Source: an uncultured Clostridia bacterium (lineage in GTDB: Bacteria > Bacillota > Clostridia > Oscillospirales > CAG-272). Taken from it: 56,463 bases of DNA. This document shows, piece by piece, positions 34,589-43,140 of this stretch. The stretch covers positions 1-56,463 of the forward strand of contig CALXUY010000087.1 in NCBI GenBank assembly GCA_944391805.1. Reading direction: 5' to 3'. The stretch's first letter is position 1. Each line of letters starts with the position of its first letter. The notes beneath the pieces are model-generated. The model ran no database searches. It saw nothing but the letters and a program-made list of their open reading frames with translations, and was not told the origin of the DNA. A program made the position numbers and the translations under genes.

Positions 34589-34669
34589 ACTTTTCCCGCC
34601 GCGTCCCCCTTCCGGCAAAGGCTCTTTGCGAGCATGTGCGCGAAATCAGGGGGACGCGGCGGGAAAAGT
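34589..34669. repeat. 21-bp perfect inverted repeat with 39-nt loop
   Basis: The arms at 34589-34609 (beginning ACTTTTCCCGCCGCG) and 34649-34669 (ending GGCGGGAAAAGT) are exact reverse complements. It is in the convergent gap between the APH-like gene and the GH127 gene. No coding sequence is seen there. Confidence 0.85.
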
Positions 34670-34685
34670 TCTCGGTGGAGGGTAG

Positions 34686-34729
34686 CTCGAAGGGAGGCCC
34701 CGTCTTTCAAGAGGGGGCCTCCCTTCGAG
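34686..34729. terminator. 16-bp perfect stem-loop, convergent terminator
   Basis: CTCGAAGGGAGGCCCC pairs exactly with GGGGCCTCCCTTCGAG around a 12-nt loop, with a T-rich stretch (TCTTATCTTTT) on the plus side. It probably ends both the APH-like gene and the GH127 transcript. Confidence 0.65.
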
Positions 34730-34769
34730 GTCTTATCTTTTCCTTCGAGGTCTTTTTCCTTCCTCTCGC

Positions 34770-36653
34770 CTACTCCCTCGCCAGCCAGACCGCGCAGCGG
34801 GATGCGTTGTCCCATGTTTTGCCGGCAGAGGCGTAATCGATCAGGCGGAGCGTGCCGCCTTCCGCGGCAGGCAGGCGCAGGCAGAGCCTTGCGTCCGGAA
34901 TTTCGGGGCAGTCGGCCGGCTCGGCTTCGGCGCAGCCGTCCGCGTCGCACCGCACGGCAAAGACCGAATCGGGGTCCTTGCCCAGCCGCGCGTCGGCTGC
35001 CAGCATCAGCGGACCGCGGCGGTAAGAGAGGAAACGCTCCTCATTGCAGGCGCCCGCAGGCGGCGCCTGACGCATCACCCGCATGTCCAGCGCCAGCTCC
35101 AGCACCTGTCCGCTCCACTCGCGGGTCAGCTCCAGATAGCCGGTCTGCTCCACGGGAACCGGCTCCCCGCCGCAGGTCAGCGATGTCCGCTCGCTCCATG
35201 CGGGAATGCGCAGCAGCAGTGAAAATCGCTCGGGGCGCTCCGGGCAGACCCGGATGCGAACGGCTCCTCCATACGGATAATCGGTTTGCATTTCCAGCGT
35301 CACCGCCTGCCCGCCCGGCGTGCGCGTACGGATCCGGCCGGGCTGATACAGATTCAGTACCAGCCCCGTTTCGGTACGCAACAGGGCCGCCATCGGGATC
35401 AGACCGGCGCCGGCGGCGCCGATGCAGGCGCAGCAGCCGTAAAAGCTGCGGTCGGGCATCAATTGATACCCCCCCACCATCTCCCCGCGGGTTCCGGCAA
35501 GCAGCGGGCTGTAGCTGTCAAAGGTCAGAACCATGGGAGTCGGCCGCTCGTCGGGCTTTGGCTGCTCATCCCGCTTTCTGGCCGTTGAAGGGACAAGATG
35601 GGTGTTGAGCGAGCCGAGGTAGGCGTTGCAGAAGGACTGCTCGATGCAGTCGGCATACGCCGGGTCGCCCGAAAGCCGCAGGAGCTGGAGCGAGAGCTTC
35701 ATCCATGTCACGGTCACGCAGGTTTCCTGCATAATACCCCTGTAATCGGTGCCGGTCTGCCGCCATGCAGCGTGGTCAAACAGCTCGTGCGTGCAGCCGC
35801 AGCAGCCGATGGCGGTGACCTCGGTTTCCCGGATGCGCCGGCCGAAATTCAGGGCGGCGGTTTTCCATTTCTCCTCCCCGGTGACGCGGTAGTACTCCAC
35901 CAACCCTTCAAAGCAGGACATCACCTCATATGCCTTGACCACCGGATAGCGGAAGGGGGGCATTTCGTCGCGATAAGCCAGCTCAAAAATGCTGACGCCC
36001 TTGGTGCTGGCCCCCACACGCACGATGTAATCGGCAAAGGCAAGGTATGCGTCCTTTCCGGTGCTGTGCCAGAGCCGGAGCACCGGCTCGAGAATCGAGC
36101 AGGAGTTGGCCGACTCCCAGATGCTGCTGGTGCGTTCCAACGGGATCTGCCCTTCCCCGTCTCCGACGTGGGCGACAATGTAATCGAGGTGACGCTCCAT
36201 CGCCGCCTGAACCTCCTCGCGGAGCGCCGGCTCCGGGCAGATCTCCGAGAAATACTGCAGCCCCAGCAGCACATATTTGCGGCACCACATATCCCAGCCG
36301 CGGAATTCCTGCTCCCGGACGTAGGAGGAGATCCGCCCGCAGGACTCGGCCGTGCCGATCAGCTCACGGACGCTCCCGCGCAGCAGACGGTACAGCTCCT
36401 CATCGCGGGTATAGCGGTAAATCCACGCGGCGCCCCGCATCATCTTCCCCCAGTATTCCCCTCGCCAGCCACTGCGGGCGTCCGGCTGCAGCCGGAACAT
36501 CTGCGCAAATTTCTTCCACAGCTCGGCGTTCATCAGCTGATGATGCAGAATAAAATCCACAGTCTCCGCAAATACGCCCTCAAAACGGCATTCGGCGGTC
36601 GCATCGGGGAGCAGCCGGTCGGCTGCCCCGGTTGATTGACGGTTGTTGCTCAT
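34770..36653 (-). CDS. GH127 family glycosidase (DUF1680, beta-L-arabinofuranosidase-like)
   Basis: This 627-residue protein has an (alpha/alpha)6 barrel followed by beta-sandwich domains. Zinc and nucleophile positions of the family are visible: Glu and Cys in MQETCVTVTW (~residue 315), and the Cys cluster in FYGCCACIG (~residue 400). The enzyme removes beta-linked L-arabinofuranose in the founding member; substrates of relatives differ. No signal peptide, so it is probably cytoplasmic. The ATG at 36653 (MSNNRQST) follows GGGAAGGGAA. It has its own promoter with a palindrome between -35 and -10. Confidence 0.88.
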   Translation of the reverse strand: MSNNRQSTGAADRLLPDATAECRFEGVFAETVDFILHHQLMNAELWKKFAQMFRLQPDARSGWRGEYWGKMMRGAAWIYRYTRDEELYRLLRGSVRELIGTAESCGRISSYVREQEFRGWDMWCRKYVLLGLQYFSEICPEPALREEVQAAMERHLDYIVAHVGDGEGQIPLERTSSIWESANSCSILEPVLRLWHSTGKDAYLAFADYIVRVGASTKGVSIFELAYRDEMPPFRYPVVKAYEVMSCFEGLVEYYRVTGEEKWKTAALNFGRRIRETEVTAIGCCGCTHELFDHAAWRQTGTDYRGIMQETCVTVTWMKLSLQLLRLSGDPAYADCIEQSFCNAYLGSLNTHLVPSTARKRDEQPKPDERPTPMVLTFDSYSPLLAGTRGEMVGGYQLMPDRSFYGCCACIGAAGAGLIPMAALLRTETGLVLNLYQPGRIRTRTPGGQAVTLEMQTDYPYGGAVRIRVCPERPERFSLLLRIPAWSERTSLTCGGEPVPVEQTGYLELTREWSGQVLELALDMRVMRQAPPAGACNEERFLSYRRGPLMLAADARLGKDPDSVFAVRCDADGCAEAEPADCPEIPDARLCLRLPAAEGGTLRLIDYASAGKTWDNASRCAVWLARE

Positions 36654-36705
36654 GTTGTATGTTCCCTTCCCCTGCCATTCGCAGGTGAATCGACTTGTTC
36701 CTAAT

Positions 36706-36734
36706 ATTATACTATTCATGAATGGATGTGTAAA
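36706..36734 (-). promoter_or_regulatory. promoter and operator-like palindrome of the GH127 gene
   Basis: Minus-strand TTTACA (36734-36729), a 17-bp spacer and TATAAT (36711-36706). The palindrome ATTCATGAAT (36714-36723) sits in the spacer, a place where a repressor would block polymerase. Confidence 0.7.
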
Positions 36735-36792
36735 TTGCAAAAAGTATGCAATCGCTGCACAGAGCGTGCAAAATCGCCGATGCAAAGGATGC

Positions 36793-38529
36793 TCAATCGA
36801 AGCGGAACGGCGTGACCCTGCCCAATACCCCGGCGATGTGAATATTCTCCGCAGACACCATATTCACCAGATGCTGACACGGCCCGGGATTCATGCTTGC
36901 CAGCAGAGCGGCATACAGTGTGTCGCCGGCCGGCCATAGCAGCACGTCCGGGTCGATCAGGTCATATGCCTCCACGGTCCCGCCGGGCGCGGCTCCGTGA
37001 TGCGGCACCTGCAGAATGTCCGACTTCAGCGCCGTACCGTACCGCCCGACCATGGTTCCCCATGCGCCGGCGGCCGCGTCCCCGGTGATCAGCACGGTTT
37101 TGCCGTTGACCGTGAGGCGAGTGACGGTGTTGGCGTCATTGTAATCCGAAAGCGAGCCCTGCCGCAGGTCGGCGGCGGTGTAAAGCACCTCCACCCGCAC
37201 ATCTGCCAGCCAGAACTCCTGCCCGGTTTGCAGACGGCGGATTGCGGTGCTGGTCGAATAGGTCTGCACCGCGTCGACCACGGTCTGCTCGGCTGCGGCC
37301 ATATCGGCAGCGGCACTGCCCTGCTCGGCGGACGTGCGGTTGAGGAACACGGTTTCCAGCCGCACTCTGCCTCCATACTTGCGCAGGAAGGACGGGAACA
37401 TGCCGACATGGTCGCTGTGGCTGTGTGTGATGATCCACGCCGAGATACGAATGCCGTCAAGGCCGTTTTCCCCGGCGACCTCGGACAGCGTGCGGTAAAG
37501 CTGGTCGGCGTCCGACTCGTTGTGTCCGCCATCGTAGATCAGAAAAGTTCCGTCGGCCAGCAGAAAGAACAGGCTCATGCCGTTTTCATAGGCACCGCCG
37601 CCGTAAACCCCCATTAGGTATCCCACCGTATCGCAGCGCCGCTCAAAATCCTGCTCGCCTGCGGCGGGGAGAAAGGCCGTTGCCACCGGTTCCCGAGCCA
37701 CGCGCAGCTCTCCTCCGCACAGGCTGACGTAGAGCGCCTGCTCCTGCCCGACATAGGTGGCATATTCGCCCGTGTCGGTGCTGCGCCGGGCCGCCTCGGT
37801 ATAGGAAAGCGCCGCAAGGCTTGCAAGATAGCCCTCAAAATCGGTCTCTGCGGCGTTGGCTGCCACCACCTCGCAGGAGCCCTCCTCCCCCACGGTGTAG
37901 CCCCATGCGGTCAGCTCTCCGGAGATCAGAGGGATTCCGTTCAGCTCCTCGCTGACCGTCTCCTCCCTTGCATAATTGCGCAGGTAAATGCTGCCCCCGT
38001 CCAATCCGTTGCGGATGCGGCGGTTGAAGTGCTCGACCGCCTCGTCCAGTGCGGCATAGCTGTAAGCCGCAATATAAATATCCTCACCCACGGCAGCAAT
38101 GCGGTAATCGCCGTAGCCGAGATTTTCGTCCAGTCCGGTCTTGCGGAGCGCCTCGGTGCTGCCGACGTAAATGGCGGGCTGCTCCTGCGCGATCTGCGAA
38201 ACGCTCTCCTTCTGCACGCGCGCAGAGGCGTTCACCTGGTTCTGTATGGTTTCTGCAATCGAGTTCGCAAAATCGTAGAACAGGCTGCCCCCGTCGTCCG
38301 GGTAAATTACCCGGTAGTGGACCACGCCGTCCTCGGCAATGAGGATTTCACCAGGGTTGTCCGGCTCCTCGGGCGGCAGGGACTCGGCCGGATCGGTATC
38401 GCTCCCGGCACCGGAGCCCCCTTCGGTATGCTCCGGGTCAGACTGCCCGCCCCGGCAGCCGGCCAGCGTAGGCAGAAGCAGCAGCCCGCAAAGCAGAAGC
38501 AGCAGGCCGCGCAACAGCATTTGTTTCAT
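36793..38529 (-). CDS. MBL-fold lipoprotein with GH-type N-terminal domain
   Basis: This 578-residue protein starts with a lipoprotein signal (LLPTLAGC, Cys ~24) and an acidic Ser/Gly linker. Residues ~60-180 resemble the alpha/beta domain that precedes catalytic domains in several glycosidases (VRVIYPDD-like start, PAIYVGSTEA, YRIAAVGEDIYIAAYS). The C-terminal ~270 residues are a metallo-beta-lactamase fold with HSHSDHVG (~residue 370), LITGDA and QVPHHG, close to the ComEC-type hydrolases. GAAAGGAG precedes the ATG. It is last in the leftward surface cluster and has a paralogue at 43141. Substrate unknown. Confidence 0.82.
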   Translation of the reverse strand: MKQMLLRGLLLLLCGLLLLPTLAGCRGGQSDPEHTEGGSGAGSDTDPAESLPPEEPDNPGEILIAEDGVVHYRVIYPDDGGSLFYDFANSIAETIQNQVNASARVQKESVSQIAQEQPAIYVGSTEALRKTGLDENLGYGDYRIAAVGEDIYIAAYSYAALDEAVEHFNRRIRNGLDGGSIYLRNYAREETVSEELNGIPLISGELTAWGYTVGEEGSCEVVAANAAETDFEGYLASLAALSYTEAARRSTDTGEYATYVGQEQALYVSLCGGELRVAREPVATAFLPAAGEQDFERRCDTVGYLMGVYGGGAYENGMSLFFLLADGTFLIYDGGHNESDADQLYRTLSEVAGENGLDGIRISAWIITHSHSDHVGMFPSFLRKYGGRVRLETVFLNRTSAEQGSAAADMAAAEQTVVDAVQTYSTSTAIRRLQTGQEFWLADVRVEVLYTAADLRQGSLSDYNDANTVTRLTVNGKTVLITGDAAAGAWGTMVGRYGTALKSDILQVPHHGAAPGGTVEAYDLIDPDVLLWPAGDTLYAALLASMNPGPCQHLVNMVSAENIHIAGVLGRVTPFRFD

Positions 38530-38598
38530 ATAAACTCCTTTCAAAAAACGCGACAGAGGACGGGTTGCTCCATCCCCTGCCCGAAGATCAAACGCAGA

Positions 38599-38664
38599 TG
38601 CGGCTCCCCATCGGGTCATGCGCAGGCATGGCGCTGCCAAGGTGGAATGGCGCGGGGAGCCGCA
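38599..38664. terminator. long-loop inverted repeat between SBP and MBL genes
   Basis: TGCGGCTCCCC pairs with GGGGAGCCGCA across a 44-nt loop. It lies just after the solute-binding-protein gene and could trim or attenuate the transcript. Confidence 0.45.
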
Positions 38665-38685
38665 CAAATTGGTTTACCGGCTCGC

Positions 38686-40182
38686 TTATTCCAGATCGAG
38701 CCAATCGTCCAGCCCGGAATTGGTCAGGGATATAAGAGAATCGTACACCGTGACAAAATTGCGGTGGGAGGCTCCTTCACTTGCCATAATATAGCCGATG
38801 TCGCAGATGTTGCCACCCGCGCCGATGGCAAGATAGTAGCCAAGGTCATATATCAGCCCCTCGCGGATTACGCCCATCATCTCCACCGAATCCATATCGG
38901 TCATGGAGTTGTAGGTGAGAATATCCTCGTAGTAGGTGGGCAGCACATTTTTCTGGCCATAGTACGCCATGGCCTCCAGCACCACCGACGCCATGTCGCA
39001 GGTCGCATCGTCGGTTGTCACAATCCGGGGGAGCACAAAGGTGTTTGTGGCCGCGTTGACAAAGGTGTGATAGCCCTCCACCGAGCTGTCGTATTTGGGC
39101 ATGGGCACCACGCCGAAGTCGATGCCGGTCTGCTTGAAGGTCCGCGCCTGCAGAACAATCTCATCATAGAAGGTGGCGCGCCCCTCCTCCAGCGCCTTTG
39201 CCATAGCATTGTAATCACCCCCGCCCATCGCGCAGGCGCCGCTGTCAAACAGCAGATCAAAATAGTCGTCAAAGGCGTCGACCAGATTGTTGGCACCGCT
39301 GGGGATGACGCCGATTTCATCCGGCGTGACCTCCAGCCAGCGCTGGTCGGTGGAATAGATGATGTTCATCGGGCCGCGCCACCAGCCGGTGACATAGCCG
39401 AAGGAATCGGTGGCGAGATTACCCGAATCGTCTCCGTTGAGGTTGGCGTCGGTGGCGGTGACATACTCCCGGAAGACCTCAAAGGTCCATTCGTCGTTGC
39501 GCACCAGCTCATACGGCATGGTCAGCCCCACATTGTTGATGATGGTTTTGTTGAAGAACATGCCAACGGCCTGCCCGACCGAGAGATAGCTGATGTCCCC
39601 GGTCATCATATAGATACTGCCCGAGAGAGCCGTCCACTGTTCTCTGGCCTCCTGGTTCCACCAGGATGCGTCCAGATTGGTATAAGGCAGCAGGTTCCAG
39701 TCGGCCGTCAGCCCGTTGAGAACATAGCTGGTGGCGTTCCGGCCATGATTGACAACCAGATGATAGGTATCATTGAGACCGGCAGAAAGAGAGGTAACGT
39801 TCATCCATGTGTCAATTTCGGCATCACCAATCAAGTTGATGCTCATTTCCACCAGATAGTCCTCCTCGATCCGCACCATTCTGCGGAACACCTCCTGGTC
39901 CACCGCGGTGCCGGTGCCGCCGTCCTCATAAATCAGCTCATTGCCTAAATAGTCGTTGCCGGTGCGCGCGAGAATGCGGAATTCGGCGTTGTCGAAGGTC
40001 ATTCCCTCGGGGATATTCAGGCTTTCCTCTTCCTCACTGCCTGAGTCTGAGGGTAGATTTCCGTCGCTTCCTACGGGAGTGGTTTCGGAGGAGGACGGAT
40101 TGCTGTTGCCGCAGGCTGCAAGGGCCAGCAGCATCACCGCTGCCAGAAGCAGGGTGACAAGGCGTGCGAGAATCGATTTCAT
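38686..40182 (-). CDS. extracellular solute-binding lipoprotein (family 1-like)
   Basis: This 498-residue protein has a lipoprotein signal (MLLALAACG) and a long acidic Ser/Glu linker. A carbohydrate-type binding-protein fold follows (FDNAEFRILARTGNDY near the start; INNVGLTMPYELVRNDEWTF in the hinge part). It should sit on the outer face of the membrane. No ABC permease genes are next to it, so it is an orphan that may use a distant permease or serve the neighbouring surface proteins. Its start overlaps the upstream beta-helix gene by four bases. Confidence 0.85.
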   Translation of the reverse strand: MKSILARLVTLLLAAVMLLALAACGNSNPSSSETTPVGSDGNLPSDSGSEEEESLNIPEGMTFDNAEFRILARTGNDYLGNELIYEDGGTGTAVDQEVFRRMVRIEEDYLVEMSINLIGDAEIDTWMNVTSLSAGLNDTYHLVVNHGRNATSYVLNGLTADWNLLPYTNLDASWWNQEAREQWTALSGSIYMMTGDISYLSVGQAVGMFFNKTIINNVGLTMPYELVRNDEWTFEVFREYVTATDANLNGDDSGNLATDSFGYVTGWWRGPMNIIYSTDQRWLEVTPDEIGVIPSGANNLVDAFDDYFDLLFDSGACAMGGGDYNAMAKALEEGRATFYDEIVLQARTFKQTGIDFGVVPMPKYDSSVEGYHTFVNAATNTFVLPRIVTTDDATCDMASVVLEAMAYYGQKNVLPTYYEDILTYNSMTDMDSVEMMGVIREGLIYDLGYYLAIGAGGNICDIGYIMASEGASHRNFVTVYDSLISLTNSGLDDWLDLE

Positions 40183-42863
40183 TGGTTCCTCCTTTTCTTC
40201 GCATCGGATATGGGCTTACACAGGATTGCGGGAACCGCCAGAAGGGCCAGCAGAGGCAGCGCCCCGCTCAACATGACCGATTGGCAGCCGCCCTCGGAAT
40301 CTCCGGTGGCGTCGCCGTCGCCCTCGGTGCCGGCAGGCTGCTCGGCGTCGGACGCCGGCGGATCGGTCTCCTCTTCGGCCAGATCCTTCAGCCGGGTCTT
40401 TTTCCAGCGGGCGGTGTAGGTCGCATCGGCCGTGACCGGCACAATTTCCTCATCCCAGCCGTTGAACTCATAGCGGTAAACCTCGTCGTCCGGGCGGGTG
40501 GTCTCCCCCTTATAGGAGGGGGTTTCGCCGTAGCCGTACTCCTCGGTGGTGCGGTTGTCGCCAACCACCCATGTGATCACATATTTGCCCGATTCGCCCA
40601 GCTCAAATACAACATTGTTCACGGAGTGGCCGTTGCGTGCAAAGGTTCCGCGGAACACAGCGCTGATATATTCGTTCAGCTCGCCGCCCGCGCCCAGCGC
40701 CTGCCCCTCCAGCTTGGAGGAACCGTCGATGTCGGCCGTGAGATTGACGGTTTTGCCGCCGAAGTCATAGAGCTTGGAGAGCACCGAGAAGCCGACCAGC
40801 TCATTGAAATTGCCCACGTCCGAGGAATCGGCCGCAAAATCGAACCATGCGTAATCGGCGTTGGCGTTTGCGGTGGGAGCGACGGTGCTTGCAATGGCAA
40901 CCACCGGATACAGTCCTGTGCGCATGGTCCAGCCCGCGTCTCCCACGGTGGTTTTGCCGTTATCGCCCGCCACCTCGGAGAGCTTGTAAACCGTGATGCC
41001 GGTATCCCCGCCGGTCAGCGTCACTCCGGAGGCCGTGCTGCCTGCCACCGCAGCGCGGGTCAGGCTGCTGCACTGAGCGGCGGTGAGAGTCACGCTGCCG
41101 CTGCCGGTCAGGGCGCCCAGCCACGAGTAGCCCGCGGCCGCATTGGCTCCGCTGCCCACGCTCACGCCCGAAAGGAACACCCGGGTCAGCGAAACAGCGG
41201 TTTCACCGGCGGCAACGCTGCCCACCAGCGCGCCGTTTGCTGTCGCGCTTGTGTTGGCGTTCTGCAGGTAGCCGTCAAACTGGCAGTCGGTCATGGTCAG
41301 AGCCGCGCCGGCGTCGATGGCGCCCACCATGCCGCCCACCTGATCGGTCGCTCCGGAGGCCGAAATGCTGCCCGAAACATAGCAGTTTGTCAACACAGCT
41401 CCGATCACCGCGTTGCCGACAATACCGCCGACCATCGCGCTTTCGCCGCTCGCAACAATGTCGCCTTCAAACACGCAGTTCTCATAGGTATCGGCTCCGT
41501 ATTTGGAGTAGGCACAAATGCCGCCCACCCACTTGGCGTTTTCGGCCGACAGGGTTGCGTTCTTCACCGTAATATCGGTAAAGGTACCGCCGGAACGGGC
41601 ATAGCCGCAAACCACGCCCACCGCGTTTTTGGCGCTGGTGACCACCGGACTCTCAAAGATGAAGTTGGAAATTTCGCCGCCGGTATCGATGGAACCGACA
41701 AAACCGGCGTTGTCGTTTGCGCCAACCACTTTCAGCCCCTGAATGATTGCCGGCTCCCCGGCGGCGCCGACCCGGCCGACCAGCTTGCCGCCGAAGCGGG
41801 TGTCATAGCTGCTGCCGATGGGCAGCCACTCCAGCCCCGCCAGATTGAGGTGTATGGTGACATAGAAGGTAACGTCCTTCTCCGCCGCGGCATACGGCCA
41901 GTTTGCCGTGCCCGCATCCGAAATCAGCTTGGCCAGACCTGCCAGCTTGGCGGCGGTGTCCAGCTCGTAGGAATCCTGAATGCTGCTCTCGTCAAACCAC
42001 GAGGTGTCCACACTGCCGTCCCACACGTCGTAGCGGGTCACAGGATAATCCGAAGGGGTGACCGGAGCCACAACCGAGGTATCCATCGTGATGGAAGGAA
42101 GCGCACTGCCCACCACAATCGCCTTGCCCTCGGCAGCCGTCAGAACGGTATCGCCGCGCAGAACCAGCGTGCCGGGATTGTAAAAGCCGACAATGGTCAG
42201 CTTGCTGTCATCGGTCGGGAGGGTGACTTCGGTGTCGGTCAATGTGACCTCGCTGCTGCCGTTATCCAAACGGAACACATCCTTGTTCCCGCCCGCGTTC
42301 GCATTGGTCCAGGTCAGCGTGCAGCCGTCCATTTCCACATGGCCGCGCACCACAAACAGCCCATACTGCGGCGCGCCGGTCACGGTAAAGTCGCAGTTCT
42401 CAAACAGGACGTGGCAGCCGCCCTCCGCCTGAATGATGTAACGTCCGAAGCCTCCGCCGTCGACGGCGTTGAGTACAATGTTGAGGTTCTTCACGGTGAC
42501 GTCGGCTCCGCTGCTGTCCGAGCGGAAGGCGCCGGTCAGGGTGTGGCCGTCGCCGTCCACTGTATACTGCCCCTGCAGATACAGCTCGGTGGTGATGGTG
42601 ACGTCGGCAATCAGCGTCACGGTTGAGCCAGCCGGCACTTTGGCCAGTGCGTTATCGCGCCCGCCGGCGCCCGACAGATCGTTATTGAACTTGATGTAGC
42701 CGGTAAACGCTCCGCCGTCATACGCTGCCTCGGCCTCCCCCACGCGGGCGTGGTAGCCCTCGGCCACGGCGAGCGCGTCATAATCCTCTGCGGCCTGCAC
42801 CGGAATCCAGCAGGTCAGCAGCAGCGCCGCGAGCGCACAGAATGCGAATAGTCGCTTTTTCAT
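40179..42863 (-). CDS. large beta-helix surface protein with GLUG and InlB-type repeats
   Basis: This 894-residue protein has a signal peptide (LLLTCWIPVQAAEDY). A right-handed beta-helix follows (VTLIADVTITTELYLQGQ, then FENCDF-type rungs, residues ~60-270), with GLUG-like repeats (VGGICAYSKYGADTYENCVF and similar, ~400-560). Near the C-terminus is an InlB B-repeat-like module (GYGETPSYKGETTRPDD ... FNGWDEEIVPVTADATYTARW). An acidic linker and a terminal hydrophobic segment with Lys/Arg tail anchor it in the membrane. Such proteins bind or process polysaccharides or mediate adhesion. A GAGGAG site precedes the ATG. Its N-terminal layout matches the paralogue at 44300. Confidence 0.82.
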   Translation of the reverse strand: MKKRLFAFCALAALLLTCWIPVQAAEDYDALAVAEGYHARVGEAEAAYDGGAFTGYIKFNNDLSGAGGRDNALAKVPAGSTVTLIADVTITTELYLQGQYTVDGDGHTLTGAFRSDSSGADVTVKNLNIVLNAVDGGGFGRYIIQAEGGCHVLFENCDFTVTGAPQYGLFVVRGHVEMDGCTLTWTNANAGGNKDVFRLDNGSSEVTLTDTEVTLPTDDSKLTIVGFYNPGTLVLRGDTVLTAAEGKAIVVGSALPSITMDTSVVAPVTPSDYPVTRYDVWDGSVDTSWFDESSIQDSYELDTAAKLAGLAKLISDAGTANWPYAAAEKDVTFYVTIHLNLAGLEWLPIGSSYDTRFGGKLVGRVGAAGEPAIIQGLKVVGANDNAGFVGSIDTGGEISNFIFESPVVTSAKNAVGVVCGYARSGGTFTDITVKNATLSAENAKWVGGICAYSKYGADTYENCVFEGDIVASGESAMVGGIVGNAVIGAVLTNCYVSGSISASGATDQVGGMVGAIDAGAALTMTDCQFDGYLQNANTSATANGALVGSVAAGETAVSLTRVFLSGVSVGSGANAAAGYSWLGALTGSGSVTLTAAQCSSLTRAAVAGSTASGVTLTGGDTGITVYKLSEVAGDNGKTTVGDAGWTMRTGLYPVVAIASTVAPTANANADYAWFDFAADSSDVGNFNELVGFSVLSKLYDFGGKTVNLTADIDGSSKLEGQALGAGGELNEYISAVFRGTFARNGHSVNNVVFELGESGKYVITWVVGDNRTTEEYGYGETPSYKGETTRPDDEVYRYEFNGWDEEIVPVTADATYTARWKKTRLKDLAEEETDPPASDAEQPAGTEGDGDATGDSEGGCQSVMLSGALPLLALLAVPAILCKPISDAKKRRNQ

Positions 42864-42890
42864 GTTGTGTTTCTCCTCTCTACAATTTCA

Positions 42891-43031
42891 TCAGAACAAG
42901 CCGGGGTCATCCCCCATATGGTCGCCCGCTCCACCGCCCGGCAAATCCGGAGGGAAATTGGACGACTCAGTCAGAATGTCGCCGGGATGAAGGATGAGCA
43001 GTTCGATCATTGGATTGCGATAGAATTTCAT
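42891..43031 (-). CDS. 46-residue peptide of the surface cluster
   Basis: An ATG at 43031 follows AAAGGAGA with 8-nt spacing. The peptide begins MKFYRNPMIELLILHPGDI, continues with a Ser-Ser-Asn-Phe stretch and ends in a Gly/Asp-rich tail (GGGAGDHMGDD). Short clostridial proteins with an MKKYxxPxME-like start and a Gly-rich tail often lie beside surface protein genes; I recognise the pattern but know no function. It lies between the second MBL gene and the large beta-helix gene, 27 bp from the latter, on the same strand. Confidence 0.6.
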   Translation of the reverse strand: MKFYRNPMIELLILHPGDILTESSNFPPDLPGGGAGDHMGDDPGLF

Positions 43032-43140
43032 TGGTTCATCTCTCCTTTCATGAATTTTATGACGTGTTGTGGATTGGCGTATAAACGGAACAAACCGTGG
43101 GAGGCCCTGCTCGGAAACGCGCCCCGGGTGTTTTTCGCCG

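Noticed and set aside
38029..39948. A 639-codon plus-strand frame across the MBL and solute-binding genes
   Set aside because: It spans the end of one convincing gene, an intergenic hairpin and another gene on the opposite strand, and it has no start signal.
40164..42626. An 820-codon plus-strand frame opposite the large beta-helix gene
   Set aside because: It is a mirror of the real gene: no ribosome site, low-complexity Gly/Ala/Arg/His composition, and the minus-strand gene has signal peptide, domains and operon context.
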